Of a DNA stretch of 64,000 bases, positions 16,773-24,922 are shown piece after piece (position 1 is the first letter of the stretch; every line of letters starts with the position of its first letter). Origin of the DNA: an uncultured Collinsella sp. (GTDB lineage Bacteria; Actinomycetota; Coriobacteriia; Coriobacteriales; Coriobacteriaceae); assembly GCA_900754525.1 (NCBI GenBank), contig CAAEDE010000029.1, positions 7,188 to 71,187 on the forward strand, given 5' to 3'. The notes under the pieces were generated by a model. The model worked only from the letters and a program-made list of their open reading frames with translations, was not told the DNA's origin and did not search any database. A program made the translations under genes and the position numbers.

Positions 16773-16803
16773 CGCGGCGCTCTTGTCGGAGCGCCGCGTT
16801 TTT
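16773..16803 (+). terminator. Strong intrinsic terminator after nadE
   Basis: CGCGGCGCTC (16773-16782) and GAGCGCCGCG (16789-16798) form a perfect 10-bp stem with a six-base loop, followed by TTTTTC. It lies 20 nt before the next start codon, so it could also act as an attenuator for the aminotransferase gene. Confidence 0.85.
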
Positions 16804-16822
16804 CATATCGAAAGGTGGCACC

Positions 16823-17986
16823 ATGCAGGCATCGCAGCGTCTCGACCGCTTTGGCGCGGAGGTCTTCGCCTCGCTCAACAACAAGCTTCTCGCGCTGAAG
16901 GCTCAGGGAAAGACCATTTACAACATGAGCGTGGGCACGCCCGACTTTAAGCCGTACGACCACGTGGTCGAGGCGCTCACGCAGGCAGCCCAAGATCCCG
17001 AGATGTGGAAGTATGCCCTGCGCGACCTGCCCGAACTCAAGCAAGCCGTGTGCGATTACTATGAGCGTCGCTTTGGCGTTTCGGGCATTACGCCGTCCAT
17101 GGTGCAGTCGTGCAACGGCACGCAGGAGGGCGTGGGCCATTTGGGCCTGGCCCTGCTCGATCCGGGTGACACCATTCTGGTTCCCGATCCGTGCTACCCG
17201 GTCTTTGAGGCGGGTGCCAAGATCGCCGATGCCAAGCTCGAATACTATCCGCTGGTTGCCGAGCATAATTACCTGCCCTATGTGGCGGGTATCGATCCCG
17301 AGGTGGCCGATCGTGCCAAGTATATGATCGTGTCGCTGCCCGCGAACCCGGTCGGCTCGGTGGGCACGCCCGAGGTCTACGAGGAGATTATCGCCTTTGC
17401 CCGCGAGCATGATCTGTTGATCGTTCATGACAACGCGTACTCCGACATCGTGTTTGACGGCGAGCCCGGCGGCAGCTTCTTGCAGTATCCCGGTGCGCTT
17501 GAGGTGGGCGTGGAGTTCTTCTCGCTTTCCAAGTCGTTTAACGTCACCGGTGCCCGCATCGGCTTTTTGGTCGGTCGCGAGGATGTGGTCTCGGCCTTTG
17601 CCAAGCTGCGCGGCCAGATCGACTTTGGTATGTTCTTCCCGATCCAGAAGGCCGCCATCGCCTGCCTGAACGGTCCGCGCGATGAGGTCGAGGCGCAGCG
17701 TCTGAAGTACCAGGAACGCCGCGATGCCCTGTGCGACGGTCTTGAGGGCCTGGGCTGGGAGCGTCCCAACGCGCATGGCTCTATGTTTGTGTGGGCCAAG
17801 CTTCCCGGTGGTCGCACCGATTCCATGGCGTTTTGCGAGGAGCTTATGGAGAAGGCCGGCGTTGTGGTGACGCCGGGCGCGAGCTTTGGCCCTTCGGGCG
17901 AGGGGCACGTGCGTATGGCACTGGTCCTGCCACCCGATCAGATCGCTTTGGCTGTCGAGGCCATTCGCGAGGCGGGCCTGTATTAG
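16823..17986 (+). CDS. PLP-dependent aminotransferase, class I/II (possible diaminopimelate aminotransferase)
   Basis: 387 residues, fold type I. NMSVGTPDFKPYDHV near 34, QSCNGTQEGVGHL near 95, HDNAYSDIVFDG near 203 and the PLP lysine in FFSLSKSFNVTGARIGF (K about 236) are visible. The pattern resembles LL-diaminopimelate and N-acetyl-diaminopimelate aminotransferases more than aspartate aminotransferase. A lysine/DAP operon with an acetyltransferase but no aminotransferase lies 5 kb away, so it may supply that step; this is inference. ATG 16823 follows GAAAGGTGGCACC. Confidence 0.75.
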   Translation: MQASQRLDRFGAEVFASLNNKLLALKAQGKTIYNMSVGTPDFKPYDHVVEALTQAAQDPEMWKYALRDLPELKQAVCDYYERRFGVSGITPSMVQSCNGTQEGVGHLGLALLDPGDTILVPDPCYPVFEAGAKIADAKLEYYPLVAEHNYLPYVAGIDPEVADRAKYMIVSLPANPVGSVGTPEVYEEIIAFAREHDLLIVHDNAYSDIVFDGEPGGSFLQYPGALEVGVEFFSLSKSFNVTGARIGFLVGREDVVSAFAKLRGQIDFGMFFPIQKAAIACLNGPRDEVEAQRLKYQERRDALCDGLEGLGWERPNAHGSMFVWAKLPGGRTDSMAFCEELMEKAGVVVTPGASFGPSGEGHVRMALVLPPDQIALAVEAIREAGLY

Positions 17987-18129
17987 AACCTATTTCGACT
18001 CGTCAATAGCTCGAAACCGATTTCGTGCAGTTATTTTACGAATTCTGCAATCAATTTCGGTAAACGGTCGATTTTTGGCTGCGAATAGGAGCATAATCAA
18101 AGTCCCGATTGGATGTATTGGGATTACGG

Positions 18130-18160
18130 CAAGCCGCTCGGGTCGTTCCCGGGCGGCTTG
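18130..18160 (+). promoter_or_regulatory. Long hairpin in the ldh leader
   Basis: CAAGCCGCTCGGG (18130-18142) pairs with CCCGGGCGGCTTG (18148-18160), 13 bp with one U-G pair, followed by TTTG. It ends 26 nt before the ldh start. It may be the terminator of the upstream gene or an mRNA-stabilising leader. A candidate -10, CATAAT, lies at 18092-18097 upstream of it. Confidence 0.5.
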
Positions 18161-18186
18161 TTTGTGGAGAGAGATGGGAGTTTCTA

Positions 18187-19137
18187 ATGGTTAACGAGAA
18201 GAAGGTCGCTATTGTCGGCTGCGGCTTCGTCGGTTCGTCTTCGGCGTTCGCACTGATGCAGAGTGGTCTGTTCTCCGAGATGGTCCTCATCGACGTGGAC
18301 AAGAACCGTGCCGAGGGTGAGGCCCTGGATATCGCGCACGGCATGACGTTTGCCGAGCCGATGAAGATCTACGCCGGCGATTATTCCGATGTCGCCGATG
18401 CCGCCATGATCGTCGTCACCGCTGGCGCTGCCCAGAAGCCCGGTGAGACCCGCCTGGACCTGGTCAACAAGAACGTAAACATCTTTAAGTCCATTATCCC
18501 CGAGATTAAGAAGTCTGGCTTCGACGGCATTCTGCTAATCGTCTCCAACCCGGTTGATGTTCTGACCTATGCCGCCATCAAGATGTCCGGCCTGCCCGAG
18601 GGCCATGTCATCGGTTCCGGCACCGTGCTCGACACCGGCCGTCTGCAGCAGATGCTTGGTGCCCACGTCGAGGTTGACCCGCGCGATGTCCAGGCCTATG
18701 TCATGGGCGAGCACGGCGACTCCGAGTTTGTCGCTTGGTCCAGCGCTCAGGTTGCCGGCGTTCCGCTGAACACCTTCTGTGAGCTTCACGGCCACCTGGA
18801 GCATGAGGCTGCCGAGAAGCGTATCGCCGAGGACGTCAAAAACTCCGCCTACACCATCATCGAGAAGAAGCACGCCACCTACTATGGCGTCGCCATGGCC
18901 GTCAAGCGCATCTGCACCGCCGTCATGCGCGATGAGCAGACCGTTCTGCCCGTCTCCTCGCTCATGGTGGGCGAGTATGGCCTGTCCGATCTTGCCATCT
19001 CCATGCCGACCGTCGTCGGCCGCGATGGCGTTGTCTGCCGCGTCCCCGTGCCGCTGGACGATGACGAGCAGCATGAGCTCACCGCCTCCGCCAAGGCCCT
19101 CAAGGACATCATCGACAGCGTCGACTTCTCCTACTAA
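18187..19137 (+). CDS. ldh: L-lactate dehydrogenase
   Basis: 316 residues. NAD-binding VAIVGCGFVGSSSAFAL lies at the N-terminus, with Asp (VLIDVDKNRAEGEALDI), AAQKPGETRLDLVNKN (substrate Arg region), IVSNPVDVLTY and catalytic His in MGEHGDSEFVAWS near 176. It reduces pyruvate to L-lactate with NADH and is often activated by fructose-1,6-bisphosphate. GAGATGGGAG precedes ATG 18187. The coding sequence is unusually C-rich at third positions, consistent with high expression. Confidence 0.93.
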   Translation: MVNEKKVAIVGCGFVGSSSAFALMQSGLFSEMVLIDVDKNRAEGEALDIAHGMTFAEPMKIYAGDYSDVADAAMIVVTAGAAQKPGETRLDLVNKNVNIFKSIIPEIKKSGFDGILLIVSNPVDVLTYAAIKMSGLPEGHVIGSGTVLDTGRLQQMLGAHVEVDPRDVQAYVMGEHGDSEFVAWSSAQVAGVPLNTFCELHGHLEHEAAEKRIAEDVKNSAYTIIEKKHATYYGVAMAVKRICTAVMRDEQTVLPVSSLMVGEYGLSDLAISMPTVVGRDGVVCRVPVPLDDDEQHELTASAKALKDIIDSVDFSY

Positions 19138-19168
19138 ATCAAGCTCGCTAGAGCGAAAAGCTACAATG

Positions 19169-19204
19169 AAGGCGTCCGAGCCCACACGGCGCGGGCGCCT
19201 TTTT
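19169..19204 (+). terminator. Terminator of ldh
   Basis: AAGGCG (19169-19174) pairs with CGCCTT (19196-19201), with an inner CCG/CGG pair, followed by a T run. It abuts the repeat starting at 19205. Confidence 0.7.
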
Positions 19205-19234
19205 GGTGCAAAGTAACCTGACCCCAATGCACCA
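19205..19234 (+). repeat. GGTGCA...TGCACC repeat, copy D1
   Basis: A 30-nt unit with inverted ends GGTGCA and TGCACC. It differs from D2 (20431-20460) at only three positions. The two copies, in the same orientation, bracket the DUF2974 gene. The complementary strand contains GGGGTCAGGTTACTTTG, and a related fragment GGGACAGGTTAATTTTGG lies at 35878. Confidence 0.75.
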
Positions 19235-19264
19235 TCCCAATGCACCATAGTTGATGGGAGGGCC

Positions 19265-20425
19265 ATGTCGGATTCGCCTAATTTTTTGACCTATGCCCAG
19301 ACGGCGTTTGATCCGTTTGAGGAGCGGCCGTTCTGCGCGGTGGATAGCCTGGTCTTTGCGTGGTTGTCCTATTTGCGTTTGCCGGGTGATATGGCGGAGC
19401 TGACGAACTGGCAGGGTCTAGACGTCCGCGAGCTGCTGCGTGCCGAGTGCTACCGGGACATGATTGACGACTTGTGGGACCCAGAGGGGAGCAGGGCCTT
19501 GCTGGAGGCTGTGGCAGCAAGCCCTCGCTACCGTGGCGTGCACGTTTGCGGCTATCGTGCCGTGAGCGATGTGGTGGCGACAGAGCAGTTTGCAGCCATG
19601 GCGTTCCGGTTTCCGGCGGGGTTTAGTTATCTTTCCTTCCGGGGGACCGACAGCACGATTGTGGGCTGGAAAGAGGACTTTAACATGGCGTTCCGGTGTC
19701 CTGTGCCGGCCCAGGAATCCGCGGCGCGTTATGTAGACGAGGCGGCGGATGCGATTGACGGGCCGCTTTTGTGCGGAGGTCATTCCAAGGGTGGAAACCT
19801 TGCGGTGTACGGTGCGGCGATGTGCCCCGATGTCGCCCGTGAGCGAATCGAACGGGCGTATTCCCATGATGGTCCGGGCTTCGTCGAGGAGTTTCTGAGC
19901 GGCAACGCCTTCGCCGATCTATCCGGTCGAATCGACAAGACGCTACCTCGGTCGTCGATCTTTGGCATGATGTTCGAGACACAGGAGGACTATGCCATCG
20001 TTGAGAGCACCGAGTTCAGCCTGCTACAGCACAATCCCTTTAGCTGGGTGGTTGATGGTCGCGACTTCGTGTACTGTGAGCGCCTGTCCGCCGGTGCTCG
20101 ATACGTTGATGGCTCCATTCGCGAGATGCTGCTTGCGGTGTCGCCTAGCGAGCGCGAGCGTTTTGTAGATGCGTTGTTCTCCGTGCTTGAGGCTACGGGT
20201 GCTGAGCGGTTTGCGGATATCGCTGGGAATCTGCGCGAGAGCCTGCCCGTGATGCTCCAGGCTGCACAAGGCTTTGACAAGGATACGCGACGCTTTGTCT
20301 CGCAGACTATCGTTGCGATTCTTAAGTGTGCGCTTCTGCCCAAACGTCCCCAGATCGACATGCCCGCTGCCGGCAAGAGCTTGGCAGAACAGCTCGAGGC
20401 TTGGCAGTCCGAGCTCCTGCGCTAA
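19265..20425 (+). CDS. DUF2974 (Mbeg1-like) alpha/beta hydrolase
   Basis: 386 residues. FSYLSFRGTDSTIVGWKEDF (lipase-like oxyanion region) precedes the nucleophile elbow CGGHSKGGNLAVY with Ser about 174. The family is annotated as lipase-like, but substrates are unknown. No signal peptide or membrane segment. It is flanked on both sides by the same 30-nt repeat (19205 and 20431), hinting that gene plus repeats could have been acquired or moved as a unit. The ribosome site is TGGGAGGGCC. Confidence 0.75.
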   Translation: MSDSPNFLTYAQTAFDPFEERPFCAVDSLVFAWLSYLRLPGDMAELTNWQGLDVRELLRAECYRDMIDDLWDPEGSRALLEAVAASPRYRGVHVCGYRAVSDVVATEQFAAMAFRFPAGFSYLSFRGTDSTIVGWKEDFNMAFRCPVPAQESAARYVDEAADAIDGPLLCGGHSKGGNLAVYGAAMCPDVARERIERAYSHDGPGFVEEFLSGNAFADLSGRIDKTLPRSSIFGMMFETQEDYAIVESTEFSLLQHNPFSWVVDGRDFVYCERLSAGARYVDGSIREMLLAVSPSERERFVDALFSVLEATGAERFADIAGNLRESLPVMLQAAQGFDKDTRRFVSQTIVAILKCALLPKRPQIDMPAAGKSLAEQLEAWQSELLR

Positions 20426-20430
20426 CCATT

Positions 20431-20460
20431 GGTGCAAAGCAACCTGTCCCCGATGCACCA
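20431..20460 (+). repeat. GGTGCA...TGCACC repeat, copy D2
   Basis: Second copy of the unit at 19205, beginning 5 nt after the DUF2974 stop. Ends GGTGCA/TGCACC are inverted. After both copies comes a shorter degenerate half (AATGCACC at 19240, GATGCGCC at 20467). Confidence 0.75.
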
Positions 20461-20527
20461 ATCTTCGATGCGCCTGGGGCGGGATCGACCGCTATACTGG
20501 TTCGTGCCGAAATCGATCTAGAACGGA

Positions 20528-21541
20528 ATGCCGTATATGAAAATCAATCACGCGATTCTGCATATCCTGGACTTTGACTCTGCCGTCAACGTCATGAGCC
20601 AGCGCGAGCTCGATATCGAGAGCCGTACCGTCCGCAATTTCGTAACCACGCATCTGCGCCGCGCACGCACCTCGGCCGACAATAAACGCGCCACGTTTGC
20701 CGAGAACTCCGCATTCGGCGGCGAGCTCAAGGGCTATTTCTTTGGCGAGCGCGAGTTCGTGGACCTGTCGCAGCAGATTGCGGAGTTTATCTCTTCCGAG
20801 CTCACCAAAGCCGAGAAAGCCGAGTCCACCGACGTGCTCGTGGCCGATTTTGACGACGATGAGGATGCCCGCTGGTTTGCCGTGATGCTGCTGGGCTCCA
20901 AGCAGGCTTTTATGCACGAAGTGGGCCGCGAGGAGGGGGAGGTGCGCAACGACATCGCGCGCCACTACGCCATTCTGCCGAACCCCTCGCAAAAGGTGCC
21001 GAGCTATGCCATCGTGCGCGCGAGCACCATGGAGATCGGCTATGTGGACAAGAAACGCAAGATCGCCGGCGAGGACCGTATGCTTATCCCCGATGGCCTG
21101 CTGCAGTGCGACACGGGCGTATCGGGCAAGGAGGTCATCGACACCGTGACGCGTGTGGTCGAGGAAGTCGCCGAGGAGCACGGTGCCAACACGGCCGTGG
21201 CGCTCGCCAAGGTTAAGGCCGCTGTGGCCGAGAAGGTCGAGGATGACGAGGAGCTGCCGCCTTGGGATATCGTCGATGAGGTCTTTGAGGACGAGCCGGT
21301 CATCAAGGAAAGCGTGCGTGCGGCGCTGACCGAGGAGAAGGTGCCTGAGCGTGTGCCCGTGGAGCGCAAACAGGTCGAGCGCGCGGCCGTGCGCAATCAT
21401 AAGATTCGTACCGACACGGGTATCGAGATCAGCTTCCCGGCCGAGATGGGTTCGAATTCCGAGTACATTGAGTTCGTTAATGAGCCCAACGGCCTCATCT
21501 CTATCGAGCTAAAAAACATCGGGTCAATTGAGAATCGATAG
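20528..21541 (+). CDS. Nucleoid-associated protein, YejK/NdpA family
   Basis: 337 residues. N-terminal KINHAILHILDFDSAVNVMSQ, central ARHYAILPNPSQKVPSYAIVRAS and C-terminal TDTGIEISFPAEMGSNSEYIEF fit the 37-kDa nucleoid-associated family, cytoplasmic DNA-associated proteins of poorly known role. The acidic stretch near 225-260 is notable. ATG 20528 and 20537 are both possible; neither has a strong ribosome site. A -10-like TATACT lies at 20491. Confidence 0.75.
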   Translation: MPYMKINHAILHILDFDSAVNVMSQRELDIESRTVRNFVTTHLRRARTSADNKRATFAENSAFGGELKGYFFGEREFVDLSQQIAEFISSELTKAEKAESTDVLVADFDDDEDARWFAVMLLGSKQAFMHEVGREEGEVRNDIARHYAILPNPSQKVPSYAIVRASTMEIGYVDKKRKIAGEDRMLIPDGLLQCDTGVSGKEVIDTVTRVVEEVAEEHGANTAVALAKVKAAVAEKVEDDEELPPWDIVDEVFEDEPVIKESVRAALTEEKVPERVPVERKQVERAAVRNHKIRTDTGIEISFPAEMGSNSEYIEFVNEPNGLISIELKNIGSIENR

Positions 21542-21569
21542 GGCTTTTTTCTTTCGAATAAAAGTCTGG

Positions 21570-21601
21570 ATTATATTTTGAAGTATACTTTGAAATATAA
21601 T
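21570..21601 (+). promoter_or_regulatory. Autoregulatory operator of the toxin-antitoxin operon
   Basis: A 32-bp palindrome: ATTATATTT (21570-21578), TG, AAGTATACTT (21581-21590), TG, AAATATAAT (21593-21601). Only the two TG dinucleotides break symmetry. It contains the -10-like TATAAT at 21596-21601 and lies just upstream of the antitoxin start, as expected for an antitoxin-bound operator. Confidence 0.8.
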
Positions 21602-21625
21602 CGAGATTATTTTTTGGAGGTCAAA

Positions 21626-21976
21626 ATGTCCCCACTTGTTCTGGAAAAACCGGTGTTTACAAAAGACCAGGTTGTTTCGGCTACCGAAGCAAGCAAGTCT
21701 TTATCTGCCATTCGTAAACGCGCAAAACGCGCACCACAGTTCATTGCCGATCATAACGATATCGATACCGTGATTATCGACTATGCCGCCTATGAGGAAA
21801 TGTACGGTGCGCTGCAGTATCTGCACGAACTTGAGATAAATCGCATCGCTGCGGATCGAGTCAAGCATGGTCCGCATGAATTTGTTCCGTTTGAGGACGC
21901 CCTAACTACCGAGGAGCTCGCGGAGTTTGAATCGATGGATCCGGACGCGATCCCCGATGAGGATCTTTTCGAATGA
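21626..21976 (+). CDS. Antitoxin, Phd/YefM family
   Basis: 116 residues. The N-terminal region KPVFTKDQVVSATEASKSLSAIRKRAKRAPQFIADHNDIDTVIIDYAAYEEMY is a Phd/YefM DNA-binding domain; the acidic C-terminus (EELAEFESMDPDAIPDEDLFE) would wrap the toxin. It is longer than the usual 75-90 residues. ATG 21626 follows GGAGGTCAAA; an upstream ATG at 21578 lies inside the operator and is unlikely. It overlaps the toxin gene by ATGA. Confidence 0.85.
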   Translation: MSPLVLEKPVFTKDQVVSATEASKSLSAIRKRAKRAPQFIADHNDIDTVIIDYAAYEEMYGALQYLHELEINRIAADRVKHGPHEFVPFEDALTTEELAEFESMDPDAIPDEDLFE

Positions 21977-22317
21977 GTGGGCATTTTGTCGTCGGCTTTT
22001 TGAATCGAGACGTCGAGAAGGAATATCAAAAACTAGATGGATCTCAGCGAAGACTCGTCCGTATTGCAGTCGCGAAATTAAAGACGCGCGCTGATGAAAT
22101 TGGAACGCCGCTTCACGGTGAGCTCGCCGGCTGCAAAAAGATCAAATGGCGGAATGCAGGACTCCGAATGGTTTTTCGAATCCGGGAGGACGGAACGGTT
22201 GAGATTGCCGAGATCGTGGCAATAGGGCGGCGCGACCGTTCCGAGGTCTATAAGACGGCCGCAGGGCGCCTGTCAAAGCGACCCGCCATGGTTGAATACG
22301 ACGGAACCCTGAGATGA
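21973..22317 (+). CDS. RelE/ParE-superfamily toxin
   Basis: 114 residues, basic. VEKEYQKLDGSQRRLVRIAVAKLKTRADEIGTPLHGELAGCKKIKWRNAGLRMVFRIREDGTVEIAEIVAIGRRDRSEVYKTA follows the RelE fold: two helices, then strands with Lys/Arg and a C-terminal RxxxxVY. Likely a ribosome-dependent mRNA interferase. It overlaps the antitoxin stop by 4 nt (ATGA). Confidence 0.85.
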   Translation: MSGHFVVGFLNRDVEKEYQKLDGSQRRLVRIAVAKLKTRADEIGTPLHGELAGCKKIKWRNAGLRMVFRIREDGTVEIAEIVAIGRRDRSEVYKTAAGRLSKRPAMVEYDGTLR

Positions 22318-22321
22318 TGAA

Positions 22322-22355
22322 GGCCGAAGCCTCGGACGAGGGCTTCGGCCTTTTT
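22322..22355 (+). terminator. Terminator of the toxin-antitoxin operon
   Basis: GGCCGAAGCC (22322-22331) and GGCTTCGGCC (22341-22350) form a perfect 10-bp stem followed by TTTTTA. Confidence 0.9.
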
Positions 22356-22397
22356 ACTTGGGGCTTAATCACGCTACTGGTTTAGCATACGTCAGCG

Positions 22398-22495
22398 AAA
22401 ATGCCCCAGAGCGAGCAAGGTGACGTGAAAGAGGAGGGCATTGACCTTCTGGTCATGCCCGACGATTGAACGTCAGATTGCCGCTCTGGGGCGTT
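22398..22495 (-). repeat. Family A two-helix palindromic element, copy A3
   Basis: On the minus strand (sense after dapH): outer arm AAACGCCCCAGAGCG, middle helix TGACGT...ACGTCA, tip hairpin GGGCAT...ATGCCC with a further GACC/GGTC pair. The conserved loop strands are ACGTTCAATCGTCG and CCTCTTTCACGT. It starts 44 nt after the dapH stop, separated by the 12-bp palindrome. Confidence 0.8.
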
Positions 22496-22509
22496 TGCAG
22501 CGTCGACCT

Positions 22510-22537
22510 GTTACGCGGTTTGTCAAAACCGCGTAAC
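22510..22537 (-). repeat. 12-bp palindrome, copy 2 (post-stop hairpin)
   Basis: GTTACGCGGTTT and AAACCGCGTAAC around a four-base loop, 2 nt after the dapH stop. Arms are identical to the copy after ettA (11909-11936). Followed in sense by TCGACGCTGC and then A3, the same order as after ettA. Confidence 0.75.
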
Positions 22538-22539
22538 TA

Positions 22540-23259
22540 TTAGAGCTGGCGCAGGCCTTCCTCGAGACCGGTCTTGCTGTTGGTCTTCTCGTCGCGCATC
22601 TTGATGACGCGGGCGGGGACACCGGCCACGACGGCGCCGGCGGGGACATCCTCGACGCACACGGCGCCGGCGGCAACGACAGCGCCCTTGCCTACGTGCA
22701 CGCCCTCCAGGACCACGGCGTTGGCGCCGATCATGACATCGTCCTCGATGATGACGGGCGTGGCGCTGGCGGGCTCCACAACGCCTGCCAGCACGGTGCC
22801 GGCGCCGATGTGGCAGTTCTTGCCCACGGTGGCGCGGCCGCCCAGCACGGCGCCCATATCAATCATGGAGCCTTCGCCAATGACGGAGCCGATGTTGATG
22901 ATGGCACCCATCATGATGACGGCGCGATCGCCGATCTCGACGCGGTCACGGATGATCGCGCCCGGCTCGATGCGGGCGTTGATGCCCTTAAGGTCGAGCA
23001 TGGGCACGGCAGAGTTGCGGCAGTCATTCTCGACATCGTAGTAGTCGATGGAGTCGGCATTGGCATCGAGGATGGCCTTGAGCTCATCCCAGTCGCCAAA
23101 GACGGTCTTGCCGCGACGGCCGCCGTAGACATGTGCGTCGCCCCAGGCAACCTTCATGCCGGGCTTCTCGCGCACGTACAGCTTGACAGGTGTCTTTTTG
23201 GGCGCGGTGGCGATGTAGTTGATAATCTCCTGGGCATCCATCTCGGCTGCGTTACTCAT
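22540..23259 (-). CDS. dapH: Tetrahydrodipicolinate N-acetyltransferase (DapH)
   Basis: 239 residues. The N-terminal DAQEIINYIATAPKKTPVKLYV and the left-handed beta-helix hexapeptide repeats (IEPGAIIRDRVEIGDRAVIM, IGSVIGEGSMIDM) match Bacillus DapH, including VENDCRNSAVPMLDLK and the C-terminal EEGLRQL. It acetylates tetrahydrodipicolinate in the acetylase branch of DAP/lysine synthesis. Last gene of the operon lysA-dapA-dapB-dapH; a palindrome and family A element follow its stop. Confidence 0.92.
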   Translation of the reverse strand: MSNAAEMDAQEIINYIATAPKKTPVKLYVREKPGMKVAWGDAHVYGGRRGKTVFGDWDELKAILDANADSIDYYDVENDCRNSAVPMLDLKGINARIEPGAIIRDRVEIGDRAVIMMGAIINIGSVIGEGSMIDMGAVLGGRATVGKNCHIGAGTVLAGVVEPASATPVIIEDDVMIGANAVVLEGVHVGKGAVVAAGAVCVEDVPAGAVVAGVPARVIKMRDEKTNSKTGLEEGLRQL

Positions 23260-23298
23260 ATGCTGTTTCTCCTTTGCGTGGATACGGTTGATACCTGG

Positions 23299-24039
23299 TT
23301 AGGCAAACATGACCTGGTCGAAGGTGTAGAAGCCGGGGTCGCGGGTGACGAGCTTCTGGGCGGCGGCCAGGGCGCCGTTGACGAAGATCTGACGGCTCGT
23401 GGCGCGGTGGGTGAGCGTGACCTCCTCGTCCTGGCCAAAGAAACTCACTTCGTGGACGCCGGCGACAGTGCCACCGCGCAGCGAGTGCATGCCGATCTCC
23501 TTGGGATCGCGCGCGCCGCACATGCCCTCGCGTCCGTAGACGGGGTGGTAGCCTGTCTCGGGCTCGGCCTCGACTATGGCGTCGAGCAGCAGCTTGGCGG
23601 TACCGCTGGGGGCGTCGACCTTTTGGTTGTGGTGCGTCTCGACGATTTCGCAGTCAAAGCCGGGCAGCTCGCGTGTAGCCTGCGCTACCAGATGGCGCAG
23701 GGCTGCGATACCGATGGAGTAATTGCCCGAGTGCATAACGCGGGTGTTCTGGCCCAGCTCACGCAGGCGGTCCATCTGCTCGGGGGTGTAGCCTGTGGTG
23801 CCTGAGACCAATGCCGCGCCCGTGCGCTCGACATAGGCGACGACGGCGTCGAAGGTCGCGACGTTCGAGAAGTCGATAATAACATCGGCAGCCGGTGCGT
23901 TCTCGAGCTTGCTCAAATCGAAGCCAATCTGGGCCACGATATCAAAAACGGATTGACCGGCGGCGTCGACAACGCCCTCGGCGGTGGTGCGGATGAGCGA
24001 GCCCATGCGGCCCGTTCCCATAATGACGGTCTTAATCAA
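23299..24039 (-). CDS. dapB: 4-hydroxy-tetrahydrodipicolinate reductase
   Basis: 246 residues. The dinucleotide-binding VIMGTGRMGSLI is at the N-terminus; VSGTTGYTPEQ, ETHHNQKVDAPSGTA (substrate/catalytic signature) and HRATSRQIFVNGAL are all present. Start is a TTG at 24039 overlapping the dapA stop by 8 nt; the next in-frame ATG (MGTGRMG) would remove the first strand. The coupled start implies co-translation with dapA. Confidence 0.92.
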   Translation of the reverse strand: MIKTVIMGTGRMGSLIRTTAEGVVDAAGQSVFDIVAQIGFDLSKLENAPAADVIIDFSNVATFDAVVAYVERTGAALVSGTTGYTPEQMDRLRELGQNTRVMHSGNYSIGIAALRHLVAQATRELPGFDCEIVETHHNQKVDAPSGTAKLLLDAIVEAEPETGYHPVYGREGMCGARDPKEIGMHSLRGGTVAGVHEVSFFGQDEEVTLTHRATSRQIFVNGALAAAQKLVTRDPGFYTFDQVMFA

Positions 24040-24922
24040 GCAGACCAGCCCCCTTCAGAGCATCGGTAAGTGCAGAGCGCGTGTCGTCTGCCATGGGGCA
24101 CAGCGGCATGCGGTAGTTTGCCTCGATCATACCCATCTGGGCGAGCGCCTCTTTGACGGGGATGGGGTTGACCTCACTAAAGAGGGCATTGATGAGCGGC
24201 TGGCCAGCAATTTGGATATCGCGGGCACGCGCCACGTCACCGTCCAAATAGGCGCGGCACATGTCATGCACGAGATGCGGCTGCACGTCTGCCCACACGC
24301 TGATGGTGCCCGAGGCGCCCAGGCTCATGAGCGGCACGGTAAGCGCGTCCTCGCCCGAGTACATGCGGAAGTCGTCTGACAGCAGGTGGGCGATCTTGGC
24401 CGCGTGGGCGACGTTGCCCGAGGCCTCCTTAATACCCATGATGTTGGGGTGCGCGGCCAGGCGCTCTACGTTGCGCTCGCTGATACCGCAGCCGCAGCGG
24501 CCGGGGATGTTGTACAGGATGCAGGGGATGTCCACGGCATCGGCGACGGTCTTAAAGTGCTGATAGATACCCTCTTCGTTGGACTTATTGTAGTAGGGGG
24601 TGATGATCAGCAGGCCGTCGGCTCCCAAGCCCTGGTAGGTGAGCGACTTGGTGAGCATGGTTTGCGTGGAGTTGGAGCCCGAGCCGGCGATGACGGGGAC
24701 GCGTCCTGCAACATGCTTGACCACGGCGGCGACGACGGAGTTGTCCTCGTCGTCGGTCATCGTGGCGCTCTCGCCGGTGGTGCCCAGGGTGAGGATGGCG
24801 TCGGTGCCGTTTTGCAGGTGGAAATCGATAAGGCGCTCGAGTGCGTCAAAGTCGACACTGCCATCCTTTTTAAACGGCGTGACGAGGGCGACGATTGAGC
24901 CCTCGAGATTGCGGATGTCCAT
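24032..24922 (-). other. dapA: Internal in-frame start giving free DapA (296 residues)
   Basis: The methionine of MDIRNLEGSIVALVTP lies where a stand-alone DapA would start, with GAAGGAG seven bases upstream on the minus strand. This predicts two products from one frame: the 769-residue fusion and a 296-residue DapA. It may alternatively be a recent loss of the lysA stop codon that kept the old dapA start. Confidence 0.65.

Noticed and set aside
21578..21625. Earlier ATG for the antitoxin
   Set aside because: It lies inside the operator palindrome and lacks a ribosome site; ATG 21626 has GGAGG.
22696..23805. 369-codon frame antisense to dapH and dapB
   Set aside because: Spans two confidently identified minus-strand genes and resembles no protein.
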